DNA of 64,000 nucleotides, taken from the NCBI GenBank assembly GCA_964058845.1, contig CAXKVR010000032.1, forward strand, positions 29,702-93,701, given 5' to 3'. A program made the position numbers and the translations under genes. The stretch comes from Carex sylvatica (taxonomy: Eukaryota; Streptophyta; Magnoliopsida; Poales; Cyperaceae). Below the pieces are notes generated by a model. That model saw only the letters and a list, made by a program, of their open reading frames with translations. It was not told the DNA's origin and searched no databases. Shown here piece after piece: positions 1 through 10,850 of the stretch (its first letter is position 1; each line of letters opens with the position of its first letter).

Positions 1-2130
1 ATTAATTTAAAAATCTTTTAATTTTAAATATTTTTTTACCACTTTACTATATACTAAATTAAGAACACTCTACTCTAACCACATCTAACTCACATCCGGC
101 TTATATATGGATTGATGAGAATAGTAGCTAATCTAAAACTAACTACTATACAAAATAGCTATGGGCATCCAAACAATATTTTTTGCTATTCGAAATAGTT
201 GCTAATATGTAAATATGCTATTCATTGTTAATGCTGGAATAACTACTATTTTTGGATTTGAAGAGAGAGAAAAATGCTTCTTTCTTGAATTTCTATCAAT
301 ACAGCCTCTATCTGACAAAGTTGATGCTGCTTTTGCTATCTTTATTTTGTGACAATTCGTTTGAACTCCCACTTGCCTATCTTTTATCTTCCTTAGTCCG
401 TCGTTATTTCCCTGGCCAGAGAATTACAACAATTCACTATTTTAAATGGACAATCTAAACAATATTTTTACTAATCCGAATAACACCACATTACACTATT
501 TTCACACTAATTTAATATCACTAGTTTCTCTCTATTCTCATAAACTAATCCTAATTACACTATTCTTGCAATAATCCTCACACTATCCAAACAAACAAAT
601 CTTATTATTAATCCTCTTAAGTCTTATTATTCCTCGAGCATCATATCAAGCTCTTTTTCTCAAACTTGTCTAATCATCTTTCAAGTCTTATTAATCCTCG
701 ATCATCATGTCAAGCTCTTTTTTAAATTAATTAAATTTTAAGACGAGAACTAGCTTTTGATCTAGTGACAAATGCACATATCATGTGGTGTGAGAAATAA
801 TGAGTTCGAAACCCATAATAGAACATATATGCTAATATTTTATTTACCACACTTGCAGTGAACTACATGGTATTTTTTTTCTATTTGAAAATAGTGATTG
901 GAGTCAAGCCACTAAATACTTTTTAGTATTTTCAAAAGAATCAGATTTCAAACATGAGGTATCTCATGTATAAAATATTGGCTTTTCTTACTACATGAAA
1001 GACAAATTCTTACATGATAATATTTTAATTATAGGTTAATTTCTCAAATAAGTAGTATGTGTATCGCGATATGCTATTAATAACGTATGATCTATGTAAA
1101 AGATTAGAAAAGATTGATTTTACAAAATATATACCGATATTAATTATTATGATATATCAACTACTATATCACACTAAAATGCTAATTAAACACTAAATAA
1201 TTCTCATATACGTCCAAGAACGATATACATTATAACTGATAATTAAAAATCATTTTAGTGGCCACAGTAGCCGCTGTAGGGCATTAATTTTAATTAGCAG
1301 GGCTACTTGATAAACGCTAACACGCTAGCTAGCTCAAATTGCATAATTTATCCTTTTGTTACTAATTGCAGCTTATTTAGTGTCATATATAGTCGACAAA
1401 TAGGAATCCGTACATCCCCTCATATATTTTAGGGTATAATTAGAAAAAAAATGGATTTAATTCTAGCTGAGTAATAGAATCAGTGCCTATAATTGTAGAT
1501 ATAGAGAGTCTGTTTTGAGATTTGTGCTAAAGAATTAAAGAACGATCCGAATTTCATAATTGTACCATCATGGTATACAGATTCGACAGTTAACATGTTT
1601 TTTACTGAAAATAGCTGATTTTTTTTTCTCTCAGTTAGCACAAATTTCTAAAATAGCCTCCAATTTAAGTCTGTATTACTAATTTTTTTTATAGTGATAA
1701 TGACTATTTTCAAACCATGCATGATTAAATATACAATTTTATTACTTTAATTAACTTTTATATATGTAATACGATGCTTAATTTGCTGTGATTAGTACTA
1801 AATGTTGATCTACTTTTTTATTTTAATATAAATAATTTAATTTGGTATTGTAATATGACTTTAAATTTTGAGACTTTTTTATTGGATTTAATTTACTTCC
1901 TAGATATACAAGAAAAAAAATTAAAAAAAAGTTCATTTCCGTTATGAACATATTGGGTCTACAATGTCTGTTATCCACTATATTAATTATATACCCACCA
2001 CTATATGAATCTATCGTCCCTTAAAATTGTTAATTATATTTTTTCGGATAAACTATTGTCGGTTTCATTTACACCCCCGGAGAGTATCACACGGATTAAC
2101 TTTTAGTCTTAATTGGGCTCTTGGGTTTGC
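1..2130. other. AT-rich intergenic DNA upstream of the GATA gene
   Basis: No coding region can be supported here. The short ORF at 252-458 is an AT-rich chance ORF with no recognisable motif. The stretch is typical plant intergenic sequence with long A and T runs. The only structured element seen is a SINE-like head at about 735-960. The last few hundred bases should contain the promoter of the GATA gene, but apart from the TATA box no cis-element was assigned. Confidence 0.6.
735..960 (+). repeat. SINE-like element head (pol III A/B box-like)
   Basis: A phrase resembling a tRNA-type A box (gatctagtgacaaatgc, about 760-776) is followed some 35 bases later by a B-box-like gagttcgaaaccc (about 811-823). 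A related pair occurs in reverse orientation at 4040-4142. This spacing and wording match heads of plant tRNA-derived SINEs. The 3' end and target duplication were not found, so the right boundary is a guess and the copy is old. Confidence 0.35.
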
Positions 2131-2139
2131 TTATATATA
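2131..2139 (+). promoter_or_regulatory. TATA box of the GATA gene
   Basis: The sequence ttatatata lies about 130 bases upstream of the GATA start codon. It is followed about 30 bases later by a CT-rich leader (about 2160-2260), as expected for a plant core promoter. A transcription start near 2160-2170 is inferred from spacing only. Confidence 0.7.
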
Positions 2140-2163
2140 GGAGACATTCACCCTCCACAATTC

Positions 2164-2289
2164 ATGATCTTTCTCACACTTTTCTCATTCTCTTTTTCCA
2201 CCTTTCCTTTTATCTATTTAGAGCCCCTTTGGATCCTAGACAGTGCTGCTGATCTTCGCTCTCTCTCATGTCTAGTGCACTCTACATGA
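2164..2289 (+). other. Possible overlapping upstream ORF in the GATA leader
   Basis: An ATG at 2164 opens a 41-codon frame that ends in TGA at 2287-2289, overlapping the first 22 bases of the GATA coding region in another frame. If transcription starts upstream of 2164 it would compete with the main start. The TATA spacing puts the start almost exactly here, so it may or may not be in the mRNA. There is no sign that the peptide itself is conserved. Confidence 0.3.
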
Positions 2290-3555
2290 GCCACTTTCCT
2301 AATTTTTCCCTTGAGGGAGATCAAGATCACGGGCCAACCTTAACCTTAGCCAATGATCCCTCACTTATTTATCCTTTTGTGATCGACAATTCAAGAGATC
2401 AGGGATCAAGAGTAGGACATCATGAACAAACGGAAGCTATATACCCTTTTGTGATGAACAACTCAAATAACCAAGAAGGAAGAGTTGAAGGTCATGATCA
2501 AAGAGAGGTGAGCCATATTTCAAACAGAAAACCTTTAATATTTGTCATTTTTTCCTTTTTACACATAGATCACAAATACAAAGCTGCTCACAGAAACATT
2601 CTTGCTTGATGTATTTAGAATCTTTCCAAAAGTAATCAAAGCAAGTTAAAATACGATACTAAATAAAACTATCATTAATTCATCTTATGATTGAATTAAA
2701 TCAAACTTTCTTTTACTTTCTTGTATAGATCAACGAGCATATATTCATGGCTGGATCAAGCACAGAATCTTCATCTATTCCATCCCCCCAAGGGATCATG
2801 ACTGATAACAAAAGTGATCAACAATCTTTGTCTGATCACCTTGTTGCGAGTCATGGCTTATCACAGGACCAAGTACAAGGGAAGTGGATGCCATCAAACA
2901 TTAGGTTTGTGAGGAAGATGATGAACTCAGATCGCATGACCGAGAAAAAGCAGAGAAGAACTTCAACACAAGCAAACCAACAAGACCAAACTACAAGGAA
3001 TTCCAACAATAACTCGTCACATGACGTAGTAAGAGTTTGCTCAGCTTGCAATACCACAAAGACTCCACTATGGAGAACTGGCCCTTGTGGCCCAAAGGTA
3101 ATTAAAACTAAGGATACTTTTGCAAAACGCCAGAAAATCATTTACATAGTGTTCTCACTGATCATATCCTCGGTGGAACTTTTAAATTGTATTGATTTTT
3201 ATTTTCTGTTTTCGTTGTGTTGGTGCAGTCGCTCTGCAATGCATGTGGCATTAGACAAAGGAAAGCAAGGCGTGCTGCTTTGGCAGCTGCAAATGGTGGG
3301 CTAGTACCTAGTTCTGCACAAACTTACAAGGTGAAAAAAGATAAGAGATCAGCTGATGTAGATCGGACTCTTCCTATTAAGAAACGGTGCAAGATCAATA
3401 CTCCAAACAAAGTGGCTTGTAGAAAGATCACCACCAAAGATGAAATAATTATCAGCTTGAGCAAGAATTCAGCTTTCCATCGGGTTTTCCCACAAGACGA
3501 GACTGATGCTGCAATTTTGCTGATGGCTCTATCGTGTAGTCTAGTTCACAGTTGA
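2268..3555 (+). CDS. B-class GATA transcription factor with LLM domain (GNC/CGA1, GATA21/22 type)
   Basis: Nuclear DNA-binding regulator. In Arabidopsis this family controls greening, chloroplast development and cytokinin and gibberellin responses. Exons are 2268-2507, 2729-3097 and 3229-3555, with GT-AG introns of 221 and 131 bases, both phase 0. The product is 311 residues. The class IV zinc finger (C-x2-C-x18-C-x2-C, Cys184, Cys187, Cys206, Cys209) is split by intron 2 after GPCGPK and continues SLCNACGIRQRKARRA. A basic stretch (KKQRR, about 153-157) precedes it. The C-terminus VFPQDE...AILLMALS (about 290-304) is the LLM domain that marks the GNC/GNL branch. No HAN domain is seen. The conserved pre-finger segment KWMPSNIRFVRKMM is at about 132-145. 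The first ATG after the TATA box keeps the N-terminus open. Oddity: residues 33-56 and 57-80 are a tandem duplication (YPFVIDNS / YPFVMNNS). Orthology to GATA21 versus GATA22 is not resolved. Confidence 0.96.
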
Positions 3556-3716
3556 GGATTGTTTTATCCTTGGTTTGATACTGTGATTTTATTAATCTGT
3601 TATCATCTTTTCAAAATTTTTGTTTCTTTGCGAGTGAAACAAGTGTTCGTGTGTGTGATTTTGGATGTGAGAGAAGACTTAATTTGAGGATGACAAAGAA
3701 GAGTGATAAGTAAGGA

Positions 3717-3727
3717 AATAAAATAAA
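3717..3727 (+). terminator. Poly(A) signals of the GATA gene
   Basis: Two overlapping AATAAA hexamers lie about 165 bases past the stop codon in a T-rich 3' region (ttttgttagattttgctttc follows). Placement fits a plant 3' UTR. The cleavage site is not determinable. Confidence 0.55.
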
Positions 3728-4349
3728 GTTTTGTTAGATTTTGCTTTCTGTTCCCAAGTACTAAAATAGTGAACAAATAATTAAGAAGTATGTTAAATCA
3801 TGATTTGAGGCATGGCCTGATCCTTTGATCTTCATGGCTTAAGATTTCATTCATGATATCTTATTAATTGTACATCTCTTTTTCTTTCTTTTCTTTCTCG
3901 TACTATGATCTTGGATGTTCCAAATCCGAAAAGTTTTAAGTTGCAAGCACTGGATTTTATAAATATAGTTAATTAAATGAAGCATTCTAAATGTTGCTAG
4001 ACCTTTCTGCGTGCACTAATATATTATTTTTTTTTCCAGCAACTATTTAACATTCACACAGCAGATTACTTTTTCTGGGTTTCGAACTTGCGACTTTCCT
4101 TACGAATAGCATTGCCTTTGCCACTAGATCAAAGGCTGGTTTTGACACTAATATTTAAATTAAAAGTATTTATCTAAATTCCTATTGCGTGATAGAGCAG
4201 TAGTAATTTACCTTTCTACGTTCATGAATCTTAAGTTCTTGATCAAATCGTATATATTGAGTCATTCTCACAATTTGATTTAGAGAAATTCACCTTCTTA
4301 CCATGATCCCTTAATTATATGCATTATAGAAATATAAATATTTATTTTG
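3728..4349. other. Intergenic, with SINE-like head on the minus strand
   Basis: Non-coding downstream flank of the GATA gene. At about 4040-4142 (minus strand) there is a B-box-like gcaagttcgaaaccc preceded by tttgatctagtggcaaagg, the same arrangement as at 735-960 but in opposite orientation. This suggests a second, related tRNA-derived SINE head. The rest is AT-rich sequence without visible structure. Confidence 0.4.
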
Positions 4350-4764
4350 GAGTAGAACTAGGGTGTTCTTAAGCTCACCAAAGTGTTTGGTGAGCTTAAC
4401 TTCAAAATCTATCAAATCAATTTTAAATGACGAATCCGAACTGTTGGAAACCACCTATCTTACGTGTGATATGCATCTACATGTGAAATTTTTAAACATT
4501 TGAATTAGTTTAGTATAAAGTCAATCGGTCAAAATTAGAAGGTTAATAAATTAATTTTAGTGCATTTATTTTTTGGACGTTTTTTGACCGCTTGACTTTA
4601 TATTAAATTAATTCAAATGTTTAAAATTTTCACATGTAGACTCATCACTCGAAAGGTAGGTGGATTTTAACGGTTCAGATTCGTCATTTGAAATAAATTT
4701 GATAAATTTTGAAATTAAGCTCACCAAACACTTTGGTGAGCTTAAGAACACCCTAGTTCTACTC
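4350..4764. mobile_element. Mutator-type MITE with long TIRs, copy 1
   Basis: A 415-bp foldback element. It begins GAGTAGAACTAGGGTG and ends with the exact reverse complement. The two halves are inverted repeats over most of their length (for example gtataaagtcaat near 4513 and gactttatatta near 4594), with each tip carrying an extra hairpin (caccaaagtgtttggtg). It is flanked by a perfect 9-bp target duplication TTTATTTTG (4341-4349 and 4765-4773). Nine-base duplications with long TIRs are the hallmark of Mutator-like elements. It has no coding capacity; the 60-codon ORF inside is meaningless. A second copy lies at 16698-17104. Confidence 0.92.
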
Positions 4765-5049
4765 TTTATTTTGTAAAGAAGAATGTTCATACATCATGAC
4801 GTAAATTCATGACGTTTATATCTTATGCATATATATATAGTAGGAATCAACGCTTTTAAAACAAACTATGCAAGTTGAGATTTAATGAGAAGTTTAGATT
4901 ATACGAGATTCTATGCACGTTCAACTTGTTTATACTAACTCATAAAAGAGATTATCCAAATCTATGGCATAGATTATAATAAAATCTTAGCATCGGTGGC
5001 AAAAATGAATATATCGTGAGAATTTTATTTTTTATTGCAGTAAATAATG

Positions 5050-6640
5050 ATTGAGACCTTTAACAAATAGATGTTAAAAATGTCTTTCTGTAAGAAACAC
5101 TTGAAGAAGATGTGTATACAGCGACAGAGCTAGCATGGACCAGGAGTAGGCGGAGATGTTAAAAATGTCTTTCTTTGAAAATTACCTATACATTCGTATA
5201 AAATTAAGTCATTGCCTACTCCTATTTCGGTCCATTACCTACCCTTACTGTGATTCTCTTTTAGTTGTGGCTTAATTAGGTCTTTTTTATGTCAATTTTG
5301 AATTTAACAAAACTGAGTTTTGTTGATTTGGAAAGAAATTGAACGGAAGCTCTTTGAAGAAGAAAGATAATTTGATACTTCTTTCTAAATATACTTAGTG
5401 TACTGGTTCATTATGTATAAAAATAGAAAAAAAATATTGATTCATAGAGAACCAGGAGCATCTAGAAATTATTTGAGTCTTAACATTCAATTTCAGAGTT
5501 TCAAACCATTGTGTCTTGCTATTTAACGATTTTAACATACAGTGAATCCATTTAATTTTAAACTATCACAAAAATTATCTTAATCACAAACTATAATAAA
5601 AAAAAAATTAACCTGATTTTTTTAATCAAACTGTTTAGAAAAAAAATCATTTTTAAGAAAAGGTGCATTGATAATTTTAAATTTATATTAAAATATAAAA
5701 ATAAATAAAAAATAACTATTTTTTAATAATTTATTTTTTGCCTACCCCTGATAAAAATTATAACTACGCCACTAGGTGTATATGACATTACCACCCGGTC
5801 ATAAATTAGAAGCTGACTCTAACTTAATTTGTAGGCTAATTAAATCAATCTATGGATTAAAGTAATCTCCACAGGGATGGTATGACAAACTTAGCTCTTA
5901 TTTAATTTTTTATAATTTTAAAATTAGTAATGCCAATCACTCTTTATTTATCAATTGTGATGGAATCAATACAACTCTCATTTTAGTGTATATAAATGAC
6001 ATCATAATTACCGAAAATAGTTTAGAGAAAATAAAAAAAATAAGAAATAACTTAACAAAAATTTGACATAAAATATTTAGAATATCTTAAATATTTTGTA
6101 GGAATAGAGGTAGCTTCTTCAGATAAATTACTCTTTATTTCTTAAAGAAAACATACTCTTGATTTATTAAAAGAAACTAGTAAACTAGAATGCAAACCAA
6201 CCTCTACTCCAATTAACAATAAGTGCAAATTAAATAGTAAAAATGGTGAACATTTAAAAGACATTAATCAATTTCAAAGACTTGTAGAAAAATTAATCTA
6301 TTTAACAGTTACTCGTCTGGAGATTTTTTTTTTCGTAAGCCAAATTAGTAAGTTCATGCACTCGCCAAGAACACCACATTTAGAAGCTATAAATATAATT
6401 ATGAGTTACCTAAAAAGTAATCCCGGTAAGGATATTTGGATGAAAAATAATAATTCTAATGATATATGTGGCTGTTTCAATTTAGATTGGGTTGGAAGTT
6501 TTGATAAAAATTGATAATCAGTTTTTGCACATTTGTATAAAAATCTAGTCACATGTAAAATCAAGAAACAAAATGTTATTGAATAATCAAGCGCCGAAGA
6601 TGAATATCATTAGAATTATTATTTACTAGAATAGAGAATA
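5050..6640 (+). pseudogene. Copia reverse transcriptase/RNase H relic, interrupted by a hAT element
   Basis: Decayed Ty1/Copia polyprotein. Reading past stops and frameshifts, one sees LEEDVY (about 5101-5118), then after the hAT insertion MTLPPGHKLEAD (about 5783-5818), then RLIKSIYGLK-stop-SPQGWYDKLSSYL. The polymerase motif appears as YINDI where YVDD is expected, so a catalytic Asp is lost. Later come FISQ/KYTLD-like remains, a LIYLTVTR phrase near 6293-6315, and an RNase H-end phrase SSAEDEY near 6590. Several internal stops and frameshifts make it non-functional. Family membership is clear from these conserved blocks. Confidence 0.88.
5119..5774. mobile_element. Non-autonomous hAT element inserted in the Copia relic
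   Basis: About 656 bp. The left tip reads CAGCGACAGAGCTAG and the right tip, reverse complemented, TAGTGGCGTAGTTA; both match the CAG(T)GGCGGAG-type tips of plant hAT elements. An 8-bp target duplication is seen with one mismatch (tgtgtata at 5111-5118, ggtgtata at 5775-5782). Removing the element and one duplication rejoins the Copia frame exactly (LEEDVY to MTLPPG), which confirms both boundaries. There is no transposase. The interior is AT-rich. Confidence 0.82.
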
Positions 6641-6659
6641 TTGTACCATTATTAATAGA

Positions 6660-6900
6660 ACATAAAATAGTGCCTTGTGATAATTAATAGCAATAGGGAA
6701 TGGTACATTCCAACAACTAGTCTTTTTATTGCCTTGTAATTAAAAAGCAATAGGGAATAGTGCATTTCAACAACTAGTTTTTTATTGTCTTGTAAGTATA
6801 AATAATGACACTTGTAATCAAAAAATAAGATTATAAATACAATATATTTTCTTAATCTCTTTTCTCTCTGTCTTACAAAAAATATTAGTAACTAAATAAT
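6660..6900 (+). repeat. Probable 3' LTR remnant of the Copia relic
   Basis: It follows the RNase H remnant directly. It contains a diverged tandem duplication of about 60 bp (aatagggaatggtacattcc, then aatagggaatagtgcatttc) and TATA-like gtataaataa and attataaata phrases followed by a CT-rich run. This looks like a decayed LTR promoter. No matching 5' LTR was found in the window, so the call is tentative. Confidence 0.4.
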
Positions 6901-8275
6901 AGAAAAACAATTTTGCCCAATACATTTGAGCATAAAAATAAATGAAAGCGAAATAAAGAATAAACCAAGAAAACAGTAAGATGAAAACTAAATGCTAACC
7001 ATTATTGTTATGATGATCATCTTTTCTTCTTAAGTGTCTATTTTAATGAATTGTATCTTCATTGTTCTTCGACCTGTTCAACAAGTTGAAGCAGATTGCA
7101 TGCATGTTCCTCTCTAAAAGTTCTGGTACGATGTTCTCTCCATATAACAAATTGTGTTCTCTCTAAAAGAGATTAAATTTTTTGTATCAAATATAAATAC
7201 TTTTTAAAAATTTATAATGCTTTAAGTATAAAGAATTAAGGCTTTACGTATGATTTATCCATGCCGATTACTTGTGTTTATAGTGTTACAACATTTTTAA
7301 TGGGATCAGTTTCCAGATACCACGATATCTTTATGCTAAATTCCGAGAGTAATATGCTACCATTAACAAATTAAAATATCTAAAGGTTTTCTTCATTCAG
7401 TGATCTCTGTGCAACGTACATATGGAAAGGGAAAATTACAAAAACATGATAATAAGGAAATTAACTCTTCAGAAAGTTTTTCTTTAACTATACACTATGA
7501 ATTTTAGGATTATATTGATCACCTTCTAACAATATGCTACACATACACTGCAATATATATTAGAAAATGTCACATGATCGAATGAAAAAAAATCCACAGA
7601 TTGCTACAGTGACAACTGAAAAGTATGTTATTTACATAGTTTGCTAGATTGCCTAAGGGCGAGAAAGAGTTCAAAAAAAAAAAAAACGTTGTTTGCTAGA
7701 AGACATACAATGTAGTGGCATGATCACATTGTCCCTTATTCTTGTCAATTTGCAGCTGTTTATATAGGGGACCACATAATTGTTAGGTTATAGGGCTTCT
7801 CTTAACCTTTTATGATTGGGAGACAGACACAGAGATGTGGGGAGTACATAAGCAATGGAGGAAAGACAATCAGCCAGGTTGGTATCATGTCTTGATTGTA
7901 ACAAGTTGCTGGTAGACAGTTCTTTCCTGCATAGCAGTTTAATAAAACAATCTGTTCCACTATGTTAATCAGAGAAATGATGTCCTCCTGATCAAAATGC
8001 CGACTGTTAGTTCTATAAAGAATCTGAACATCCAATCAGAGTCTGCATATTTCTTTGCTGAATTAATGCAGAGAAATATAAAATTAAGCCTAGGTAGTTA
8101 ATTAATTGATTAGTCGTTTGGTTATCTTACATTTGAGGAATGTCATGAGATGAGCTGGCTTATTTTAAACAAACAGGGTCATCTAGAATATAGCCTCCTA
8201 AGACTAAGGAGCTCTTATTACATAAGCAACTCGATCCCACATGTTGAAGTTTGCAGTACCTTCGTAATCATTTCT
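6901..8275. other. Intergenic AT-rich stretch
   Basis: No supported gene. A 77-codon minus-strand ORF (7802-8035) lies in a segment slightly richer in GC than its surroundings and could be an old exon fragment, but it matches nothing I recognise. The rest shows no repeats or motifs beyond an A run at about 7673-7686. Confidence 0.45.
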
Positions 8276-8438
8276 TGTTAAGTTTTCTAGGGTTTGAGAA
8301 GAGGAAAAAAGCAAGAGACAACTCAAAGTGATTTTGTTAGACTTGATTCTCTCTCTTACAAAGAGTATATACATATGCAATAACATAAACATAAATAGCC
8401 CAATGGATACAAATAGTAATTTGAATCAAAACATAACA
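8276..8438 (-). repeat. 3' LTR of the miniature Copia element
   Basis: 163 bp. It shares with the 9753-9923 copy the phrases gtttgagaagagga, agcaagagaca, caactcaaagt, ctctctcttacaaagagt, acatatgcaat and aacataaca. Small indels and substitutions separate the two copies. Confidence 0.9.
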
Positions 8439-8595
8439 ATTTTCACCTTGAACCAAATTGCATCTAAAACAAACTAAAACATAAAACAAACATAAGCTAA
8501 CCAAAGGTAAACATAAAGACACACTAGCAACATACTAGAAACAAAACTAGCTCAAACTAGCTAGAAACAAACCGACACCAAGCTTGAACAAAGCT

Positions 8596-9735
8596 TTAAC
8601 TTTGCAAAGCTTGAACAAGCTTGAGCATATCGGCCGGATTCGACTCGGTAGCAATCTTTTTCATAGCAACCTTGCCTTTCGAGATCACATCTCGAATAAA
8701 ATAGTACCGAATGTCAATGTACTTCGTCTTCTCATAGTACATGCGGTCTTTGTTCAAATGTATTGTGCTTTGATTGCCACAAAACACTGTAATAGGACCC
8801 TCAAAAGATGACATCTCACCAACAAACGCCTTGAGCCAAAAAGCCTCCTTAATAGCTTCGGTAATTGCCATGTATTCGGGCTCGATACTTGAGAGTGCAA
8901 CGGTTGCTTGAAGTGTAGACTTCCAACTAATTGCACAATCTCCAAGGATAAAAACATAACCCGTCAGAGAACACCTCTTGTCTAAATCACCCGTAAAATC
9001 TACATCCTCAAAACTCGTTAGTGCCTTGCCATTACTAAACTCCAAACGAGTATCAATAGTACCTCTCAAATAGTGGAAGATCAACTTCACCGCTTACCAA
9101 TGCCCTTTCCGGGAACAAGAGGGATATCTACTTACCACACTAACATTTTGAACAATGTCGGGTCGAGTACACACCATCAAGTATATGAGACTCCCAACTG
9201 CACTCGAATATGGAACCTTTTCCATATATTTCTTCTCAACATCAGATTTTGGGCTTAAAGCGACCGAAAGCTTGAAATGCGCCGCAAGAGGTGTTGAAAC
9301 AACCTTTGCTTTCTCAATGCCAAAACGGCGTAGCACTTTCTCAGCAAAACTCTTTTGTGAAATGAACAACTTTCTTTTGGACATATTCCTTGTGATCTCT
9401 ATCCCGATAATTCTTTTGGCAGCCCCCAAATCTTTCATCTCAAATGCTGAACTTAGTTGCTCTTTCAACCTCCTAACTTCTTTCAAGTTTGAGGATGCAA
9501 TCAACATATCATCCACATAGAGCAACAAATAAATGAAATTCTCACCATCCAATTTCTTGAAATAGACACAACTATCATAATTGGAATGATGAAAATTAAT
9601 ATTCACCATGAATGAGTCAAACTTTTTGTACCATTGCCGCGGTGATTGCTTAAGACCATAAAGGGACTTATTCAAAAGACACACACAGTCCTTGTTTCTT
9701 GCAACCTCAAAACCCTCCGGTTGACTCATGTAAAT
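8596..9735 (-). pseudogene. Copia reverse transcriptase (partial) and RNase H
   Basis: Read on the minus strand. IYMSQPEGFEV leads into LYGLKQSPRQWYKKFD, the polymerase motif YVDDM, IIGIEITRN, a GSLIYLM-TRPDI block, then the RNase H part (YLRGT, SLTGYVF, EYMAITEAIKEAFWL, KYIDIRYYFIRD) and an end near NPADML. One in-frame TAA at 9094-9096 separates the two halves; there is no frameshift. The RNase H motif usually written CDNQS reads CGNQS, so one catalytic Asp appears lost. The residues upstream of IYMSQ in the long frame are just translated LTR and primer site. Not expected to be active. Confidence 0.92.
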
Positions 9736-9736
9736 T

Positions 9737-9749
9737 TGCTCTGATACCA
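9737..9749 (-). other. Primer binding site (initiator tRNA-Met type)
   Basis: The minus strand reads TGGTATCAGAGCA three bases after the LTR end (...CTTAACA). This is the usual primer site of plant Copia elements that use initiator Met tRNA. Confidence 0.88.
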
Positions 9750-9752
9750 ATT

Positions 9753-9923
9753 TGTTAAGTTTTCTAGAGTTTGAGAAGAGGAAGAGAGCAAGAGACAAAG
9801 ATACAACTCAAAGTAATTTTGTTAGATTTGATCCTCTCTCTTACAAAGAGTCTATACATATGCAATCACATAAACATACATAGCCCAATGGGCTCGAATA
9901 ACAATTTGGGTCAAAACATAACA
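9753..9923 (-). repeat. 5' LTR of the miniature Copia element
   Basis: 171 bp. Minus strand begins TGTTATGTTTTGACCC and ends CTTAACA. It is slightly longer than the 3' copy owing to small insertions (for example gacaaagatacaa versus gacaa). Confidence 0.9.
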
Positions 9924-10379
9924 TTTCATGGTCCTATATTTATGAGGGGAGAACTACGACATGTGGAAAATCAAGATGCGAGCATTACTACTTTCACAAA
10001 GAGTGCGGGATGATCAGGGGGACAGCCGCGCCCCCTAGATTTTGAGTTTTAGTGGTGATCTATCGGTACTGATTGACTTTGTTTCTTCCTGAAATTTTTT
10101 TTGCCCCCCCCCTCTGGATATTTGATTTGTAATTCGGGTTAAATTTAATATTAAAATCAAAATAATTTTTTTGAATTATGATTGGTAATTAGAATTATAA
10201 GTTAAAACATCAGAAATCACAAGTCAGAGCATTGGAAAATATAATTCAAAGCATTATTTTTTTTATCGAGTACCCAATTAGTTAATGGATTTAAATCTGA
10301 TAAGCTATTTAAATCCGATTCGGTATTTTTTTAACCCCTAAAGAAAATTCTAGATCCACCCCTGAAGATGATGTCGTTA
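9924..10379. other. Intergenic
   Basis: No gene seen. It contains a C-rich run (about 10105-10113) and AT-rich sequence. The phrase ctagatccacccctg at about 10350 resembles tips of plant hAT or LTR elements, but no partner was found. Confidence 0.5.
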
Positions 10380-10850
10380 ATAAAGATTTTACGACACTAA
10401 CTACACAAGTATTGACACTAGAGCAAAACGAAGATCAAATGAATATGTCAAGATCTTGTTTCTAATTCAACAGGTTGTTGTAGAAAGTCTATTTCCATGA
10501 ATAACTGGAGTTAATACATCGAAAAAGGCATGGGTGATTCGAAAAGGGGAGTTTGAAGGCTATGCCAAGATAATTGAAGTAAAATTGTAAATGTTGAGAA
10601 ATAATTTCAAAACCTACAAATAAAAAAGTCTAAGAAGATCGAGTATTTCTTGCGAATCGTTGATATCGTGAACCAAATGCGGATGGAGGGTAAATACATT
10701 TTCGATCAGAAGATAGTTGAGAAAATTTTAATCAGCCTAATTGATCAGTGCGACCACATTCTTACTGCAATTAAAGAATCAAAAGACCTAGTAACGCTTT
10801 CGATTCAACAACAAATTCGCTCCTTGGAGTTGCACGAAGAGAAAAATTAA
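10380..10850 (+). pseudogene. Copia gag (UBN2-type) relic
   Basis: The clear part is 10650-10850, reading RIVDIVNQMRMEGK, IVEKILISLIDQCDHI and ESKDLVTLSIQQQIRSLELHE, the typical UBN2 segment of plant Copia gag proteins. Upstream, in other frames, are KKAWVIRKGEFEGYAK and a KIIEVKL-stop segment, showing at least one frameshift and one stop. No zinc knuckle follows. No LTR pairing was found, so which element it came from is unknown. Confidence 0.8.

Larger units (their letters stand above)
8276..9923 (-). mobile_element. Miniature Copia LTR retrotransposon with large 5' internal deletion
   Basis: A 1.65-kb element bounded by two similar LTRs (8276-8438 and 9753-9923), each TG...CA when read on the minus strand. 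The flanks tttct (8271-8275) and tttca (9924-9928) fit a 5-bp target duplication with one mismatch. A tRNA-Met type primer binding site follows the 5' LTR, and a purine-rich aaggtgaaaa lies just before the 3' LTR as a polypurine tract. Gag, protease, integrase and the start of reverse transcriptase are absent: the primer site is joined directly to the middle of reverse transcriptase. It is a deletion derivative that kept the ends needed for mobilisation in trans. LTR divergence shows it is not recent. Confidence 0.9.

Noticed and set aside
2851..3141. 96-codon minus-strand ORF opposite the GATA gene
   Set aside because: Antisense shadow of exon 2 and intron 2 of the GATA gene.
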